Source of the DNA: Spongisporangium articulatum
Lineage (GTDB): Bacteria > Actinomycetota > Actinomycetes > Actinomycetales > Kineosporiaceae
Reading direction: 5' to 3'
Assembly: GCF_044465595.1 (NCBI RefSeq)
Contig: NZ_JBITLV010000001.1
Coordinates: forward strand, 1,178,001 to 1,242,000
DNA length: 64,000 nt
Each line of letters opens with the position of its first letter. Positions within the stretch are counted from its first letter, which is position 1. This document shows positions 8,173 to 17,486 of the stretch, in pieces. A program made the position numbers and the translations under genes. The notes under the pieces are model-generated. The model saw only the letters and a program-made list of their open reading frames with translations, searched no databases and had not been told where the DNA came from.

Positions 8173-9696
8173 GTGACTGCAGTGGTGGACAACCCCGTAC
8201 CGGTGATCGACCGACCCGCGGGCCCCGACCCGGCCCCGTCCGACGCGGCGGCCCCGCCCACCGGGGCCGTGCGCTGGCTCGGGTTCGGCGTCGTCATGAC
8301 CGCGATGATCATGAACATCCTCGACGGCACGATCCTCAACGTCGCCGCCCCCTCCATCCAACGGGACCTCGGGACGTCGTCCTCGGCGCTGGAGTGGATC
8401 GTCGCCGCCTACACGCTGGCCATCGCCGTCGGGCTGCTGACCGGCGGCCGGCTCGGCGACATCCACGGCCGCAAGCCCATGCTGCTGATCGGCCTGGCCG
8501 GCTTCGTCGCCGCGTCGATCGGCTGCGCGCTGGCCCCGACCGCGGGTGCGCTGATCGCGGGCCGCGCGGTCCAGGGCCTCGCCGCCGCCCTGCTGGTACC
8601 CCAGGCGTTCGGGCTGATCCGTGACCTGTTCGGGCCGCAGGACATCGGCAAGGCGTTCGCCGCGTTCGGCCCGGTGATCGGGCTGTCCACGGTCGCCGGG
8701 CCGGTGGTCGCGGGACTGCTGATGAAGTTCGACCCGTTCGGCGCCGAGTGGCGCTCGCTGTTCCTGATCAACGTCCCGTTCGGGCTGGCCGCGCTGGTGG
8801 TCGGGGCCCGGCTGCTGCCGAACCGGGCGCCGCGCGCTACGGACCTGCGACTCGACGGGCTCGGCACGGTGCTGGTCGCCGCGACGTCGTTCCTGATGAT
8901 CTACCCGCTGGTCGAGGGGCGCGAGAAGGGCTGGCCGGCCTGGATCTTCGGCATCCTGCTGGCCGCCGTCCCGGCCCTGGCCGCCTTCGTGCTGCAGCAG
9001 CGCCGGCGGGTCGCCTCGGGTCGCTCCGGGCTGGTCGAGTTCAGCGTGCTGCGCAAGCGGTCGTACGTCTCCGGCGTGGTGTTCACGCTGATGTTCTTCG
9101 GCTCGGTCGTCGGGTTCGGCCTGTCCGCCGGCCTGTTCCTCCAGGTCGGCGCCGGGCTCAGCCCGCTGCGCGCGGCGTTGTACCTCACCTCGCTCATGGC
9201 CGGCGCCTTCTTCGGCTCGGGCATCGGCGCCTGGGCGGTCAACGCGGTGGGCCGCCCGATCCTGCACGTCGGTCTGGGCCTGATGGGCGTCGGCCTGGCC
9301 GTCCTGCTGGTCTCGCTGCACCGGCTGGAGGCGACCTCGGTGGTGCACTACGTCGACCTGGCGCCCGGTCTCGCGGTCTACGGGTTCGGGATGGGCATGA
9401 TCTTCGTGCCGTTGTTCAGCATCATCATGGGTGAGATCGAGGACCACGAGGTCGGCTCCGCCGCCGGGCTGCTGGAGGTGCTGCAGCAGCTGGGCGCCTC
9501 GCTGGGCGTCGCGGTGCTGGCCACGCTGTTCTTCAGCCGGTTCGCCCTCGAGGACGGCGGCCCGCAGGCGGCCGTCGCCGCCGGCCGGCACCTGGCGGCC
9601 GCGCAGGCCACGGTGCTCGTCTCGCTGGTGCTGCTGAGCGTGGCGTTCGCGCTCGGCTTCCTGCTCCCGCGCCGGGCGCGCATGATGGAGATGTGA
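8173..9696 (+). CDS. MFS drug exporter, DHA2 (14-TM) type
   Basis: 507 residues from GTG 8173 with AGGAG upstream. The N-terminus MTAMIMNILDGTILNVAAPSI and the motif A stretch GGRLGDIHGRKPMLL are typical of the EmrB/QacA subfamily. LDGTILNVA is the DHA2 motif D1 region. About fourteen membrane helices are present. It probably exports a hydrophobic toxic compound by proton antiport. It is divergent from a WYL regulator that is its likely controller, and its stop overlaps the next gene's GTG. Confidence 0.92.
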   Translation: MTAVVDNPVPVIDRPAGPDPAPSDAAAPPTGAVRWLGFGVVMTAMIMNILDGTILNVAAPSIQRDLGTSSSALEWIVAAYTLAIAVGLLTGGRLGDIHGRKPMLLIGLAGFVAASIGCALAPTAGALIAGRAVQGLAAALLVPQAFGLIRDLFGPQDIGKAFAAFGPVIGLSTVAGPVVAGLLMKFDPFGAEWRSLFLINVPFGLAALVVGARLLPNRAPRATDLRLDGLGTVLVAATSFLMIYPLVEGREKGWPAWIFGILLAAVPALAAFVLQQRRRVASGRSGLVEFSVLRKRSYVSGVVFTLMFFGSVVGFGLSAGLFLQVGAGLSPLRAALYLTSLMAGAFFGSGIGAWAVNAVGRPILHVGLGLMGVGLAVLLVSLHRLEATSVVHYVDLAPGLAVYGFGMGMIFVPLFSIIMGEIEDHEVGSAAGLLEVLQQLGASLGVAVLATLFFSRFALEDGGPQAAVAAGRHLAAAQATVLVSLVLLSVAFALGFLLPRRARMMEM

Positions 9697-10250
9697 CTCT
9701 CGCCGACGAGCCGCTCGACGTCCTGGCCTCGGGTCGTGAACCCGACCGGCGGCGCCGGGCGGCCGTCGCGTTCCTCGTGGTGACCGTGCTGGCGCTGGGC
9801 GTCGTGGGCTGGGCGGTCGACCGGCACGGACGTCACGCCGAGTTCTCGGCCCTGGTCGCCTGCCGGGACCGGGCGTTCGCCGCCATCGACGACGCCCGGG
9901 GGCTGACGTCGTCGATGGCCGAATACGTCCGCCCCTCGCTGAACTTCGACACCGGCGTCAGCTCCGAAGGGCTGTACGGGATGGTCGCCCACGCCGCCGC
10001 GCCGGCGGTCCCGGCGTTGTCCGCCGCCGAGGCCGGCTGCCGGACCGTGCGCGTCCGCGCGTGGCACGGCGCCCAGACGCGGGCCCGGGACGTGCTGCTG
10101 AGCTACGTCGGGGCCGAGGCCTCGTTGTACCGGGCCACGGCGGCCGACGGCCACGCCTTCTACGGGGCGAACCCCACCGCCGGCCAACGCCAGGCCGCCG
10201 CCGCCGCGGTGGACGACGCCCGGCCCGGGTGGCTGCTCGTCCGCCCCTGA
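9693..10250 (+). CDS. Single-pass membrane protein of unknown function
   Basis: 185 residues from GTG 9693, overlapping the exporter stop as GTGA, so co-translated with it. Basic patch REPDRRRR precedes one membrane helix (residues about 24-42). The rest is an extracytoplasmic helical, Ala-rich domain with two cysteines (LVACRDRAF and EAGCRTVRV) that could form a disulfide. No family recognised. Tight coupling suggests a role linked to the exporter, for instance stability or substrate capture, but that is inference from position only. Confidence 0.75.
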   Translation: MTLADEPLDVLASGREPDRRRRAAVAFLVVTVLALGVVGWAVDRHGRHAEFSALVACRDRAFAAIDDARGLTSSMAEYVRPSLNFDTGVSSEGLYGMVAHAAAPAVPALSAAEAGCRTVRVRAWHGAQTRARDVLLSYVGAEASLYRATAADGHAFYGANPTAGQRQAAAAAVDDARPGWLLVRP

Positions 10251-10307
10251 TCGTCGACGAGGCGATCTCAGCTGGAAATAGCAGCCGAGATCGCCTCGTC
10301 GACGATC
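10249..10307. terminator. Bidirectional terminator-like inverted repeat
   Basis: Perfect 21-bp arms (10249-10269 and 10287-10307) around a 17-nt centre, starting within the stop codon of the upstream gene. It separates convergent genes at 10250 and 10317. Its sequence (GATCGTCGACGAGG...) is unrelated to the GATCATG repeat family. Confidence 0.8.
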
Positions 10308-10316
10308 GGAGGCGGG

Positions 10317-12494
10317 TCAGGGCCGGGCGGTCAGGTGCAGCACCAGCACCTGTTGCGGGGCCAGCAACAGCGACGGCAGGCCGACGTGCTCCAGCACCGA
10401 ACCGGGCAGGGTCAGCGACTTCGGCGGCCACCACGGTGGAGGTGCGGTCCCGACGGTCACCGGTTCCGGGCCCGGGAGAAGGGGTTCCACGTGGTACGTG
10501 GTGCCCGCGTCGAGGCCCGGCAGGCGCCACGGCGGCGGCGGGGCGGACGTCGTGGTGGCGAGCTGCACGCAGGCGAAGAGCGCTTCGCGCCCGTCGGGCG
10601 ACACCACGCCGCGGACCTGCGCCCCCGGGTCCGTCTGCTCGGCACGGACGGTGACTCCGCCGTGCAGCAGGGGCCGGAAGCGCTTGTAGAGGGCGATCCA
10701 GGCGGCCAGCTCGCCGCGTTCGGCCGGGCTCGCCGCCGCCAGATCCCATTCGATCCCGAAGTGGCCGAAAAGCGCCGTACCGGCGCGGAACCCGAGATCG
10801 GCATGGCGCGCGGTGGTGTGCGCCCGCGGTGGTCCGACGTGCGAGCCCATCAGCTCGGGGGCGACCACCAGCCCGGTGTACCTCTCGATCTGCTGCCGTT
10901 CCAGCGGGTCGTTGCAGTCACTGGTCCAGATCCGGTCGGTGCGCTGCAGGATGCCGAGGTCGACGCGGCCGCCGCCGCTGGAGCAGGACTCGATCTCGAC
11001 GTCCGGGTGCTCGGCGCGCAACTGGTCGAGAAGCCGGTACAGGGCGAGGGTCTGGGCGTGCACCCCGGGCCGGCGGCCGCCGCCCACCGAGCTCGCGGCG
11101 TCGACGAGGTCCCGGTTGTGGTCCCACTTCAGGTACCCGATGTCGTACTCGTCCAGCAGGGTGTGCAGCCGGTCGTGGATGTAGTCGTACGCCTCGGGAT
11201 TGCCCAGGTCCAGCACCTGCTGGTGACGCGACAACGGGGGGGTGCGGCCCGGCACCGCCAGCACCCAGTCCGGGTGTGTGCGGGCCAGATCCGAGTCGGG
11301 GTTGACCATCTCGGGTTCCACCCACAGCCCGAAGACCATGCCCAGCCCCCGCACGTGTGAGATCAGCGGGTCGAGCCCGTCGGGCCAGACGTCGGCCGAG
11401 ACGTACCAGTCGCCGAGCCCCGAGTGGTCGTCGCGGCGGGAACCGAACCAGCCGTCGTCCAGGACGAACCGCTCCGCGCCGACCTCGGCGCCGGCGTCGG
11501 CCAGCCGCTTGAGGGTCTCCAGGTCGTGGTCGAAGTAGACCGCCTCCCAGGTGTTCAGGTTCACCGGGCGGGGGGACGACGGGTGCCGGGGCCGCGCCCG
11601 CTGCGCGGCGTGGTGCGCGTCGGAGACCCCGTCGAGGCCGCGCCCGGAGTAGACCGCGTACAGCCACGGTGCCTCGTACCGTTCGCCGGGCGCCAGGACG
11701 AGCTCGTCGGGATCGAGCAGCTCCCCGGCGCCGAGGCAGCCCCAGCCGTCGTTGAGTCGTTCGGCGAACACCGTGAAGTTGCCGCTCCAGCCGAGGTGCA
11801 CGGCCCACACCTCACCGTGCCGGAACCCGAATCCCGACGTCCCGGCGGCCAGCAGCAGCGGGGCGTCGGTGCCCGTGCGGCCGCGCCGCTGCTCCCGGAC
11901 CCAGGCCCCCTGGTTGAGCGGCATCCGTTGCGGGATGCGCTCTTTCAGATGGCGACCGGTGACGTCGAGCAGCTCGGTGGCGTGCACCGGGATCGGCAGG
12001 GCGCCAGGCAGGGTGAGCAGTTCGTAGTCGTCGTCGCCGGCGTTGAGCACGGCGTGCCGCATCTGCAGCACCCCGGTGACCCCCAGCCTGAGCTCGCTGA
12101 CGAGCTCCAGCTGGGCGCCGTCGTCCACCGCCTGCACGGTGAGCCGCTGCTCACCGCCGCCGCCGCGCTCGAGGTGGGCGGACGTCGTCCGGAACGACGG
12201 TGACCATCCGGCCCCGGCCCGCGAGCCGGTGAGCGTGGCCCGGCCGGGGTACCCGGTCGCGTGGGTCGGCAGCAGGCCCACGCGACGCGGGACGTCGACG
12301 GTGTTCGACGGGACGGCGGGGCGCATCGTGTCGCACACCGCCGCCCGCGCCCGGGCGTCGAGTTCGCCCAGGTCGGGGCCCCAGTGCACGACCTCGGGCA
12401 GGGCGTCGCCGCGCGCGTCGATCAGCAGCGAGGCACCCGCGGCGCGCAGCAGGAACGTGGCGTCCGCGGTGCCGCGGCCATCGCGAGTGGACAT
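10317..12494 (-). CDS. Alpha-galactosidase, GH36 family
   Basis: 725 residues from ATG 12494 (a GTG six bases upstream is possible). The fold order is GH36: N-terminal beta-supersandwich, (beta/alpha)8 barrel, C-terminal sheet. Visible signatures: FVLDDGWFGSRRDD, the nucleophile motif GYLKWDHNRD (Asp about 458) and acid/base motif SDCNDPLERQ (Asp about 526), plus the SCSSGGGRVDLG cap. It hydrolyses terminal alpha-galactosides such as melibiose or raffinose. No signal peptide is present, so it acts in the cytoplasm on imported oligosaccharide. It is divergent from the AglE-like importer, which suggests a joint uptake-hydrolysis pathway. Confidence 0.93.
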   Translation of the reverse strand: MSTRDGRGTADATFLLRAAGASLLIDARGDALPEVVHWGPDLGELDARARAAVCDTMRPAVPSNTVDVPRRVGLLPTHATGYPGRATLTGSRAGAGWSPSFRTTSAHLERGGGGEQRLTVQAVDDGAQLELVSELRLGVTGVLQMRHAVLNAGDDDYELLTLPGALPIPVHATELLDVTGRHLKERIPQRMPLNQGAWVREQRRGRTGTDAPLLLAAGTSGFGFRHGEVWAVHLGWSGNFTVFAERLNDGWGCLGAGELLDPDELVLAPGERYEAPWLYAVYSGRGLDGVSDAHHAAQRARPRHPSSPRPVNLNTWEAVYFDHDLETLKRLADAGAEVGAERFVLDDGWFGSRRDDHSGLGDWYVSADVWPDGLDPLISHVRGLGMVFGLWVEPEMVNPDSDLARTHPDWVLAVPGRTPPLSRHQQVLDLGNPEAYDYIHDRLHTLLDEYDIGYLKWDHNRDLVDAASSVGGGRRPGVHAQTLALYRLLDQLRAEHPDVEIESCSSGGGRVDLGILQRTDRIWTSDCNDPLERQQIERYTGLVVAPELMGSHVGPPRAHTTARHADLGFRAGTALFGHFGIEWDLAAASPAERGELAAWIALYKRFRPLLHGGVTVRAEQTDPGAQVRGVVSPDGREALFACVQLATTTSAPPPPWRLPGLDAGTTYHVEPLLPGPEPVTVGTAPPPWWPPKSLTLPGSVLEHVGLPSLLLAPQQVLVLHLTARP

Positions 12495-12582
12495 GGCCAC
12501 CGAGGGTAGGCCCGGGACCCCGACGGCGTAACGGGTCCGTAACGAGCGGTTGACAGTCACCCCACAGCGGAGCACGCTGCGA

Positions 12583-12596
12583 CTAATTCGACTTAG
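12583..12596. promoter_or_regulatory. Candidate LacI-family operator
   Basis: CTAATTCGACTTAG is a 12/14 palindrome with the central CG typical of LacI-family sites. It lies between the divergent GH36 and solute-binding-protein genes, about 85 nt before the latter. A TTGACA box lies upstream at 12550-12555, though no good -10 is spaced from it. The LacI gene at 16413 is the probable binder. Confidence 0.5.
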
Positions 12597-12680
12597 GAGA
12601 CCCGCGTCACACCAGACGCACGCAAGCGGGTGTCCGGTCGAGAAGGTGCCATCCGGTCCGTCTAGGCGAAGGAGCCATTG

Positions 12681-14012
12681 ATGCGACGCCCCTCTCTTCT
12701 CATGTCCGTCGCCGCGGTCGGGGTGGCCGCCCTCGCGACGTCCGCCTGTCTGAGCTCAGGCTCCAGCGGTGGTGGCAGTGGCAGTGCAACCGGTGAGGTC
12801 AAGGGTTCGACGGTCACCATCTGGACCAGCGTCGACCAGCCCGTCCTCGACGGGCTCGAGGCCGCCATGAAGCCGAAGGCCGACGCGCTCGGCATGACGG
12901 TCAAGTGGTCGAAGGTCGACAACATCAACCAGCTGATCATGACGAAGATCCAGGCGAACGACACGCCGGACATCGCCCTGATCCCGCAGCCCGGCGTCGT
13001 GGCCGACATCGTCAACCGTGGCAAGGCCACGGCGCTCGACGACGTCGTCGACAAGAGCGCGCTGCAGTCCAGCATGATCCCGGGCACCCTCGAGTCGGGC
13101 ACCGTGAACGGCAAGCTGTACGGCCTGCTGGTCAGCGCCAACACCAAGAGCTTCGTGTTCTACCCGAAGAAGGCGTGGGACAAGGCCGGCTACCAGGCCC
13201 CGCAGACGATCGACGAGCTGAACGCGCTCACCGAGAAGATCAAGGCCGACGGCACCGCCACGGCCCCCTGGTGCATGGGCATCGGTTCGGAGGCGGCCAC
13301 CGGCTGGCCCGCCACCGACTGGTTCGAGGACCTGATCATGCGCTACGGCGGCACGGACGGGTACAACAGCTGGGTCAAGCACGACACCAAGTTCAACTCG
13401 CCGCTGGTCAAGCAGGCCGCCGCCGAGTTCGAGAAGCTGCTGTTCACCCAGGGCAACGTGCTGGGCGGCCGGAAGTCGATCTCCAGCAACGCCTTCGGCA
13501 CCGCCGGTAACCCGATGTTCAACAAGGGCAAGCCCGGCTGCATGATGTACAAGCAGGGCTCGTTCATCACCGGTAAGGGCTTCTTCCCGGACGACGTGGT
13601 GAAGAACCTCGACAGCGAGGTCGGCGTCTTCTACTTCCCGCCGGCCCAGGCCGGTGGCGACAAGCCGGTCCTCGGTGGCGGCGACATGGCCGTCCTGCTG
13701 CACAACACCGCCGGTGCCCAGGAGGCCATGAAGCTCCTGTCCGACAAGAGCATCGGTGACGACGCCGCCGGGAAGTCCAGCTTCCTCTCGCCGCACAAGG
13801 ACTTCGACGTGACGAAGTACGGCGGCACGCTCAACCAGGAGATGGCCAAGATCTCCTACGGCGCCAGCGTCTTCCTGTTCGACGGTTCCGACCAGATGCC
13901 CGGTGCGGTCGGTGCCGGCACCTTCTGGAAGGACATGACGGCGTGGATCTCCAACAAGGAGAGCCTCGACAAGGCGTTGAACAACATCGACAACAGCTGG
14001 CCGAGCAGCTAG
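12681..14012 (+). CDS. Sugar ABC transporter substrate-binding lipoprotein, AglE-like
   Basis: 443 residues from ATG 12681, AAGGAG six bases upstream; a TTG immediately before is less likely. Residues 1-23 form a lipoprotein signal with lipobox ATSAC (Cys23). A Gly/Ser linker follows, then an SBP family-1 fold with TVTIWTSVDQPVLDG and IQANDTPDIALIPQPG. The best match by eye is the alpha-glucoside AglE/ThuE group. It would capture an oligosaccharide outside the membrane and deliver it to the two permeases downstream. A strong hairpin separates it from them. Confidence 0.9.
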   Translation: MRRPSLLMSVAAVGVAALATSACLSSGSSGGGSGSATGEVKGSTVTIWTSVDQPVLDGLEAAMKPKADALGMTVKWSKVDNINQLIMTKIQANDTPDIALIPQPGVVADIVNRGKATALDDVVDKSALQSSMIPGTLESGTVNGKLYGLLVSANTKSFVFYPKKAWDKAGYQAPQTIDELNALTEKIKADGTATAPWCMGIGSEAATGWPATDWFEDLIMRYGGTDGYNSWVKHDTKFNSPLVKQAAAEFEKLLFTQGNVLGGRKSISSNAFGTAGNPMFNKGKPGCMMYKQGSFITGKGFFPDDVVKNLDSEVGVFYFPPAQAGGDKPVLGGGDMAVLLHNTAGAQEAMKLLSDKSIGDDAAGKSSFLSPHKDFDVTKYGGTLNQEMAKISYGASVFLFDGSDQMPGAVGAGTFWKDMTAWISNKESLDKALNNIDNSWPSS

Positions 14013-14029
14013 TCGAGCAATCGCACCGA

Positions 14030-14066
14030 CGTCGGGGCGGGTGGGGGTTTCCCGCCCGCCCCGACG
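14030..14066 (+). other. Intercistronic hairpin after the solute-binding gene
   Basis: Perfect 12-bp GC stem (14030-14041 with 14055-14066), 13-nt loop, no T-tract. Such structures usually stabilise or partly terminate the upstream message, giving more binding protein than permease. Confidence 0.7.
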
Positions 14067-14171
14067 TGCGTCGGCCCGGAACGCCACCTCTGGCGGTGAC
14101 CTGGTCCGCAGCGCATCCTGAGAGTCAACGACGACAGCCGTGACCGGTCGCCGGCCGCGAGGAGGCGGTAC

Positions 14172-15158
14172 GTGATGCTCATCAAGCTGATCAACACGAT
14201 CCTGACGGTGATCGCCGGTGTCGGCGTCGCCCTGATCGTGTTCTGGATTCTCAACAAGCTCGCCGAGTTGTTGCCCGGGAAGTGGGAGGACCGGGTCAAG
14301 CCGTATCTCTACGTGCTGCCCGCCCTGCTCGCGATCGCGGTGTACGTCGTCTACCCGGCCATCCAGACCGTCGTGTACAGCTTCGCCAACTCGCAGAGCA
14401 CCGCGTTCGTCGGGTTCGACAACTACACCCACCTGTTCAAGCAGGAGAACTTCCGCAACACCTTGGTGGTCACCCTCGTGTGGCTGATCGTCGCCCCGAT
14501 CCTGGCGGTGGGCTTCGGTCTGCTGGCCGCCACGCTCTTCGACCGGTTGAAATCCGGCTCCGAGAAGACGGCCAAGACGGTCGTCTTCTTCCCGATGGCC
14601 ATCAGCGCCGTGGGTGCCGGTGTGGTCTGGCGGTTCGTCTACGCCTTCGCCCCCGAAGGGGCTCCGCAGATCGGCCTGCAGAACGCCATCGTCACCCTCT
14701 TCGGCCACGAGCCCATCGCCTGGCTGGAGCAGAGCGCGGCGTTCTTCAACACGTTCCTGCTGATCATCATGTTCCTCTGGCTGCAGGTCGGGTTCTCGAT
14801 GGTCCTGCTCTCCGCGGCCATCAAGGGCGTCCCCGTCGACACGCTCGAGGCGGCCCGGGTGGACGGCGCCACGGAACTGCAGATCTTCCGTCGCGTCGTC
14901 GTCCCGCAGATCATGCCCACGGTGGTCACGGTCTACGTGACGGTGACCATCGGGGTGCTGAAGCTCTTCGACGTCGTCTACGTGATGTCCAACGGCAGCT
15001 TCAACACCAACGTGTTGGCCACGGAGTTCTACAACCAGATCTCGACCAACTTCGACAACGGCGCGGCCTCGGCCATCGTCGTGATCATGATCATCGCGGT
15101 GATCCCCGTGATGGTCTTCCAGGTTCGCCAGTTCCGGATCCAGGAGGCCAACCGATGA
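14172..15158 (+). CDS. Sugar ABC permease, AglF-like
   Basis: 328 residues from GTG 14172 (or ATG 14175), GAGGAGG upstream. An extra N-terminal helix (LIKLINTILTVIAGVGVALI) precedes the six-helix MalF-type core. The cytoplasmic EAA loop is EAARVDGATELQIFRRVVVP near residue 230, the contact for an ATPase. The long N-terminus and VLPALLAIAVYVVYP resemble AglF. It overlaps the next permease gene by ATGA. Confidence 0.9.
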   Translation: MMLIKLINTILTVIAGVGVALIVFWILNKLAELLPGKWEDRVKPYLYVLPALLAIAVYVVYPAIQTVVYSFANSQSTAFVGFDNYTHLFKQENFRNTLVVTLVWLIVAPILAVGFGLLAATLFDRLKSGSEKTAKTVVFFPMAISAVGAGVVWRFVYAFAPEGAPQIGLQNAIVTLFGHEPIAWLEQSAAFFNTFLLIIMFLWLQVGFSMVLLSAAIKGVPVDTLEAARVDGATELQIFRRVVVPQIMPTVVTVYVTVTIGVLKLFDVVYVMSNGSFNTNVLATEFYNQISTNFDNGAASAIVVIMIIAVIPVMVFQVRQFRIQEANR

Positions 15159-16081
15159 CCACCACCGCTCAGCCCATCCCCGTCGAGACGGAGCCGAAGC
15201 AGTCGCGGTTCGCCTTCGGCCGCAAGTCCCGCTACGCCGACCCGGGTGGCGCGCACTGGTCGGTGAAGCTCGCCGTCCTGCTGATCTGCTTCTTCTGGAT
15301 CGTGCCCGCCTTCGGCACCCTCGTGACGTCGTTCCGAACCGAGGGTGACGCCAACGGCAGCGGCTGGTGGACGGTGTTCAACCCCGCGAAGTGGGACGGC
15401 TTCACGCTGTCGAACTACCACGACGCGATCGTCAACGCGAAGCTCGGTGAGGCGCTGATCAACAGCTTCGCCATCGCCCTGCCCGCCACGTTCATCCCGA
15501 TCCTGATCGCCGCGTTCGCCGCGTACGCCTTCTCCTTCATGCAGTTCTGGGGTCGCGACGTCATCTTCTTCGCGCTGGTCAGCTTCCTCGTGGTGCCGAA
15601 CCTGGTCGCCCTGGTGCCGATCCTGAAGCTGTACAGCAGCTACGGCCTCAACGGCTCGTTCCCGGCGGTCTGGCTGTTCCACATCGGGTTCGGCATGTCG
15701 CTGGCGATCTTCCTGTTCCGCAACTACATGTCCACCCTGCCGCGCGAGGTCATCGAGTCGGCGAAGGTGGACGGTGCCAGCCACTACGCGACCTTCTACC
15801 GGCTGATCATCCCCATGTCGACGCCGGTGCTGGCCTCCTTCGCGATCTTCCAGTTCCTCTGGGTCTGGAACGACCTGCTGGTGGCCCTCGTCTTCATCGG
15901 GCCGGGCGACAACGCGCCGCTGACGGTCTCGGTGAAGAACAACCTGATCGGCCAGCAGGGCCAGGGCTGGAACCTGGTGACGGCGGGCGGCATCCTCACG
16001 ATGATCGTCCCGATCATCGTGTTCCTCGCCCTCCAGCGGTATTTCGTCCGCGGCCTCACGGCCGGGTCGGTCAAGGGCTGA
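15155..16081 (+). CDS. Sugar ABC permease, AglG-like
   Basis: 308 residues from ATG 15155 (ATGA overlap). Six membrane helices of the MalG type with the EAA loop ESAKVDGASHYATFYRLIIP around residue 205. The periplasmic segment GDANGSGWWTVFNPAKWDG matches the AglG pattern. No ATP-binding gene follows, so the importer must borrow a shared MsiK/UgpC-type ATPase encoded elsewhere, as is common in actinobacteria. Confidence 0.9.
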   Translation: MTTTAQPIPVETEPKQSRFAFGRKSRYADPGGAHWSVKLAVLLICFFWIVPAFGTLVTSFRTEGDANGSGWWTVFNPAKWDGFTLSNYHDAIVNAKLGEALINSFAIALPATFIPILIAAFAAYAFSFMQFWGRDVIFFALVSFLVVPNLVALVPILKLYSSYGLNGSFPAVWLFHIGFGMSLAIFLFRNYMSTLPREVIESAKVDGASHYATFYRLIIPMSTPVLASFAIFQFLWVWNDLLVALVFIGPGDNAPLTVSVKNNLIGQQGQGWNLVTAGGILTMIVPIIVFLALQRYFVRGLTAGSVKG

Positions 16082-16103
16082 CCACGACCGGGCAGGTCCG
16101 AGG

Positions 16104-16352
16104 ATGACCCAGGGTGGCGCACCCGCACCGGTGGCCAAGCGGCCGCGGTGGGGGCTGCGCACCCTGGGTCTCCTCCTCCTGGCCGGGGTCGCGGTGTCCA
16201 CCGCCCTCGCGATGGGTGGGCACACGGTCGGCACCCTCGGGTGCACGGTCCTCGGTCTGGGGGGCGCGTTCTACTGCAGCGTCCAGGGCATCCGCGATGC
16301 CCGCCGACGCGGCCTGGCCGGGATCCTCACGGACCGCCGGCCGCCCCGCTGA
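16104..16352 (+). CDS. Small two-helix membrane protein
   Basis: 82 residues from ATG 16104, 22 nt after the AglG-like gene and in the same direction. Two hydrophobic stretches (LRTLGLLLLAGVAVSTALAM and VGTLGCTVLGLGGAFYC) and a basic C-terminus. No family recognised. Its position between the importer and the LacI regulator suggests co-transcription, but no function can be assigned. Confidence 0.6.
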   Translation: MTQGGAPAPVAKRPRWGLRTLGLLLLAGVAVSTALAMGGHTVGTLGCTVLGLGGAFYCSVQGIRDARRRGLAGILTDRRPPR

Positions 16353-16373
16353 CCTCTCCGCAACCGGGGTCGG

Positions 16374-16390
16374 CTTCGACGACGACGAAG
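16374..16390. promoter_or_regulatory. Weak palindrome upstream of the LacI gene
   Basis: CTTCG-N7-CGAAG, 14 of 17 positions symmetric, 22 nt before the GTG of the LacI gene. It could be an autoregulatory site, but it does not resemble the candidate at 12583 and the repeat GACGACGAC makes chance symmetry likely. Confidence 0.25.
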
Positions 16391-16412
16391 TCGCGAGACG
16401 AGGTGAGTTGCC

Positions 16413-17474
16413 GTGCCCGGAACCGACGAAGACGCCCGAATCCCCGCCGGACACCGCCGCGCCACGATGGCCGACGTCGGCCGGTTGGCGGGGGTCTCCG
16501 CCACCACCGTCTCCTTCGTGCTCAACGAGAAGAGCGGCCAGACCATCAGCGAGCAGACCCGCCAGCGGGTGCTCGACGCCGTCGCGGCCCTCGACTACCG
16601 GCCCAACCGGATGGCGCGCGGCCTGCGCACGAAGCGCACCGCCACCCTCGGTTTCGTCACCGACGAGATCGGTGCCGAGCCGTTCGCCGGGGCCACGATC
16701 GCAGGCGCCCACGAGGTGGCCTGGGCCCAGGGCAGCCTGCTGATCGTGGTCAGCGCCACGCGTGACCGGCGCATCCTGACCGACGTCGTGGACGACCTGA
16801 TCGACCGGCGCGTCGACGCCCTGATCTTCGCGGTCGTCGGTACCCGCCGGATCGCCGTCCCCCAGGCGTTGAAGGGGGTCCCCGCCCTGCTGCTGAACGG
16901 CTACGTCCAGGGCGGACTGTTGCCCTCGGTGCTGCCCGACGAGGTGGCCGGAGGGCGGGCCGCCGCGCAGCTGGTGCTGGACGCCGGTCACACCCGGCTC
17001 GCGTACCTCACCGGCCAGGCCTCGCTGTGGCCGACCCGGGCCCGGCTGCGCGGCTTCCGGGACGCCGTGGTCAGGGCCGGTCTCGACCCGCACGACCAGG
17101 TGGTGCTGCGCGGGAACTACCGGGCCGACTCCGGTTACGAGCTGACCCGGCAGCTGCTGGCCGCCGGCCCGCCCCCGACGGCGGTGCTGTGCGGCAACGA
17201 CCGGATGGCCCTGGGGGCGTATTTGGCCCTGAAGGAGGCCGGGCTGCGCATCCCCGAGGACGTCTCCGTGGTCGGCTACGACGACCAGGTCGACCTGGCC
17301 GCCGACGTGCATCCCGCCCTGTCGACGGTCCGGATGCCGTACTACCAGATGGGCAGATGGGCTGCCCAGCAGGCGGTCGCGGGCACCATCCCGACCCTGC
17401 CGACGCGCACCTACCTGCCCTGCCCGCCGGTCCCGCGCGCATCGGTCGGACCGCCGCCGCCCGCTACTGCTTGA
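16413..17474 (+). CDS. LacI-family transcriptional regulator
   Basis: 353 residues from GTG 16413. After a 17-residue leader comes the LacI HTH ATMADVGRLAGVSATTVSFVLN with hinge helix ALDYRPNRMARGLRTKRT. The periplasmic-binding-like effector domain includes GYVQGGLLPSVLPDEVAGGRAA and VSVVGYDDQVDLAADVHPALSTVRMP. It most likely represses the AglEFG-like/GH36 locus until a sugar binds. It sits at the end of that gene run and converges with the dehydrogenase gene after a 12-nt gap. Confidence 0.92.
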   Translation: MPGTDEDARIPAGHRRATMADVGRLAGVSATTVSFVLNEKSGQTISEQTRQRVLDAVAALDYRPNRMARGLRTKRTATLGFVTDEIGAEPFAGATIAGAHEVAWAQGSLLIVVSATRDRRILTDVVDDLIDRRVDALIFAVVGTRRIAVPQALKGVPALLLNGYVQGGLLPSVLPDEVAGGRAAAQLVLDAGHTRLAYLTGQASLWPTRARLRGFRDAVVRAGLDPHDQVVLRGNYRADSGYELTRQLLAAGPPPTAVLCGNDRMALGAYLALKEAGLRIPEDVSVVGYDDQVDLAADVHPALSTVRMPYYQMGRWAAQQAVAGTIPTLPTRTYLPCPPVPRASVGPPPPATA

Positions 17475-17486
17475 CCGCAGCCCCGG

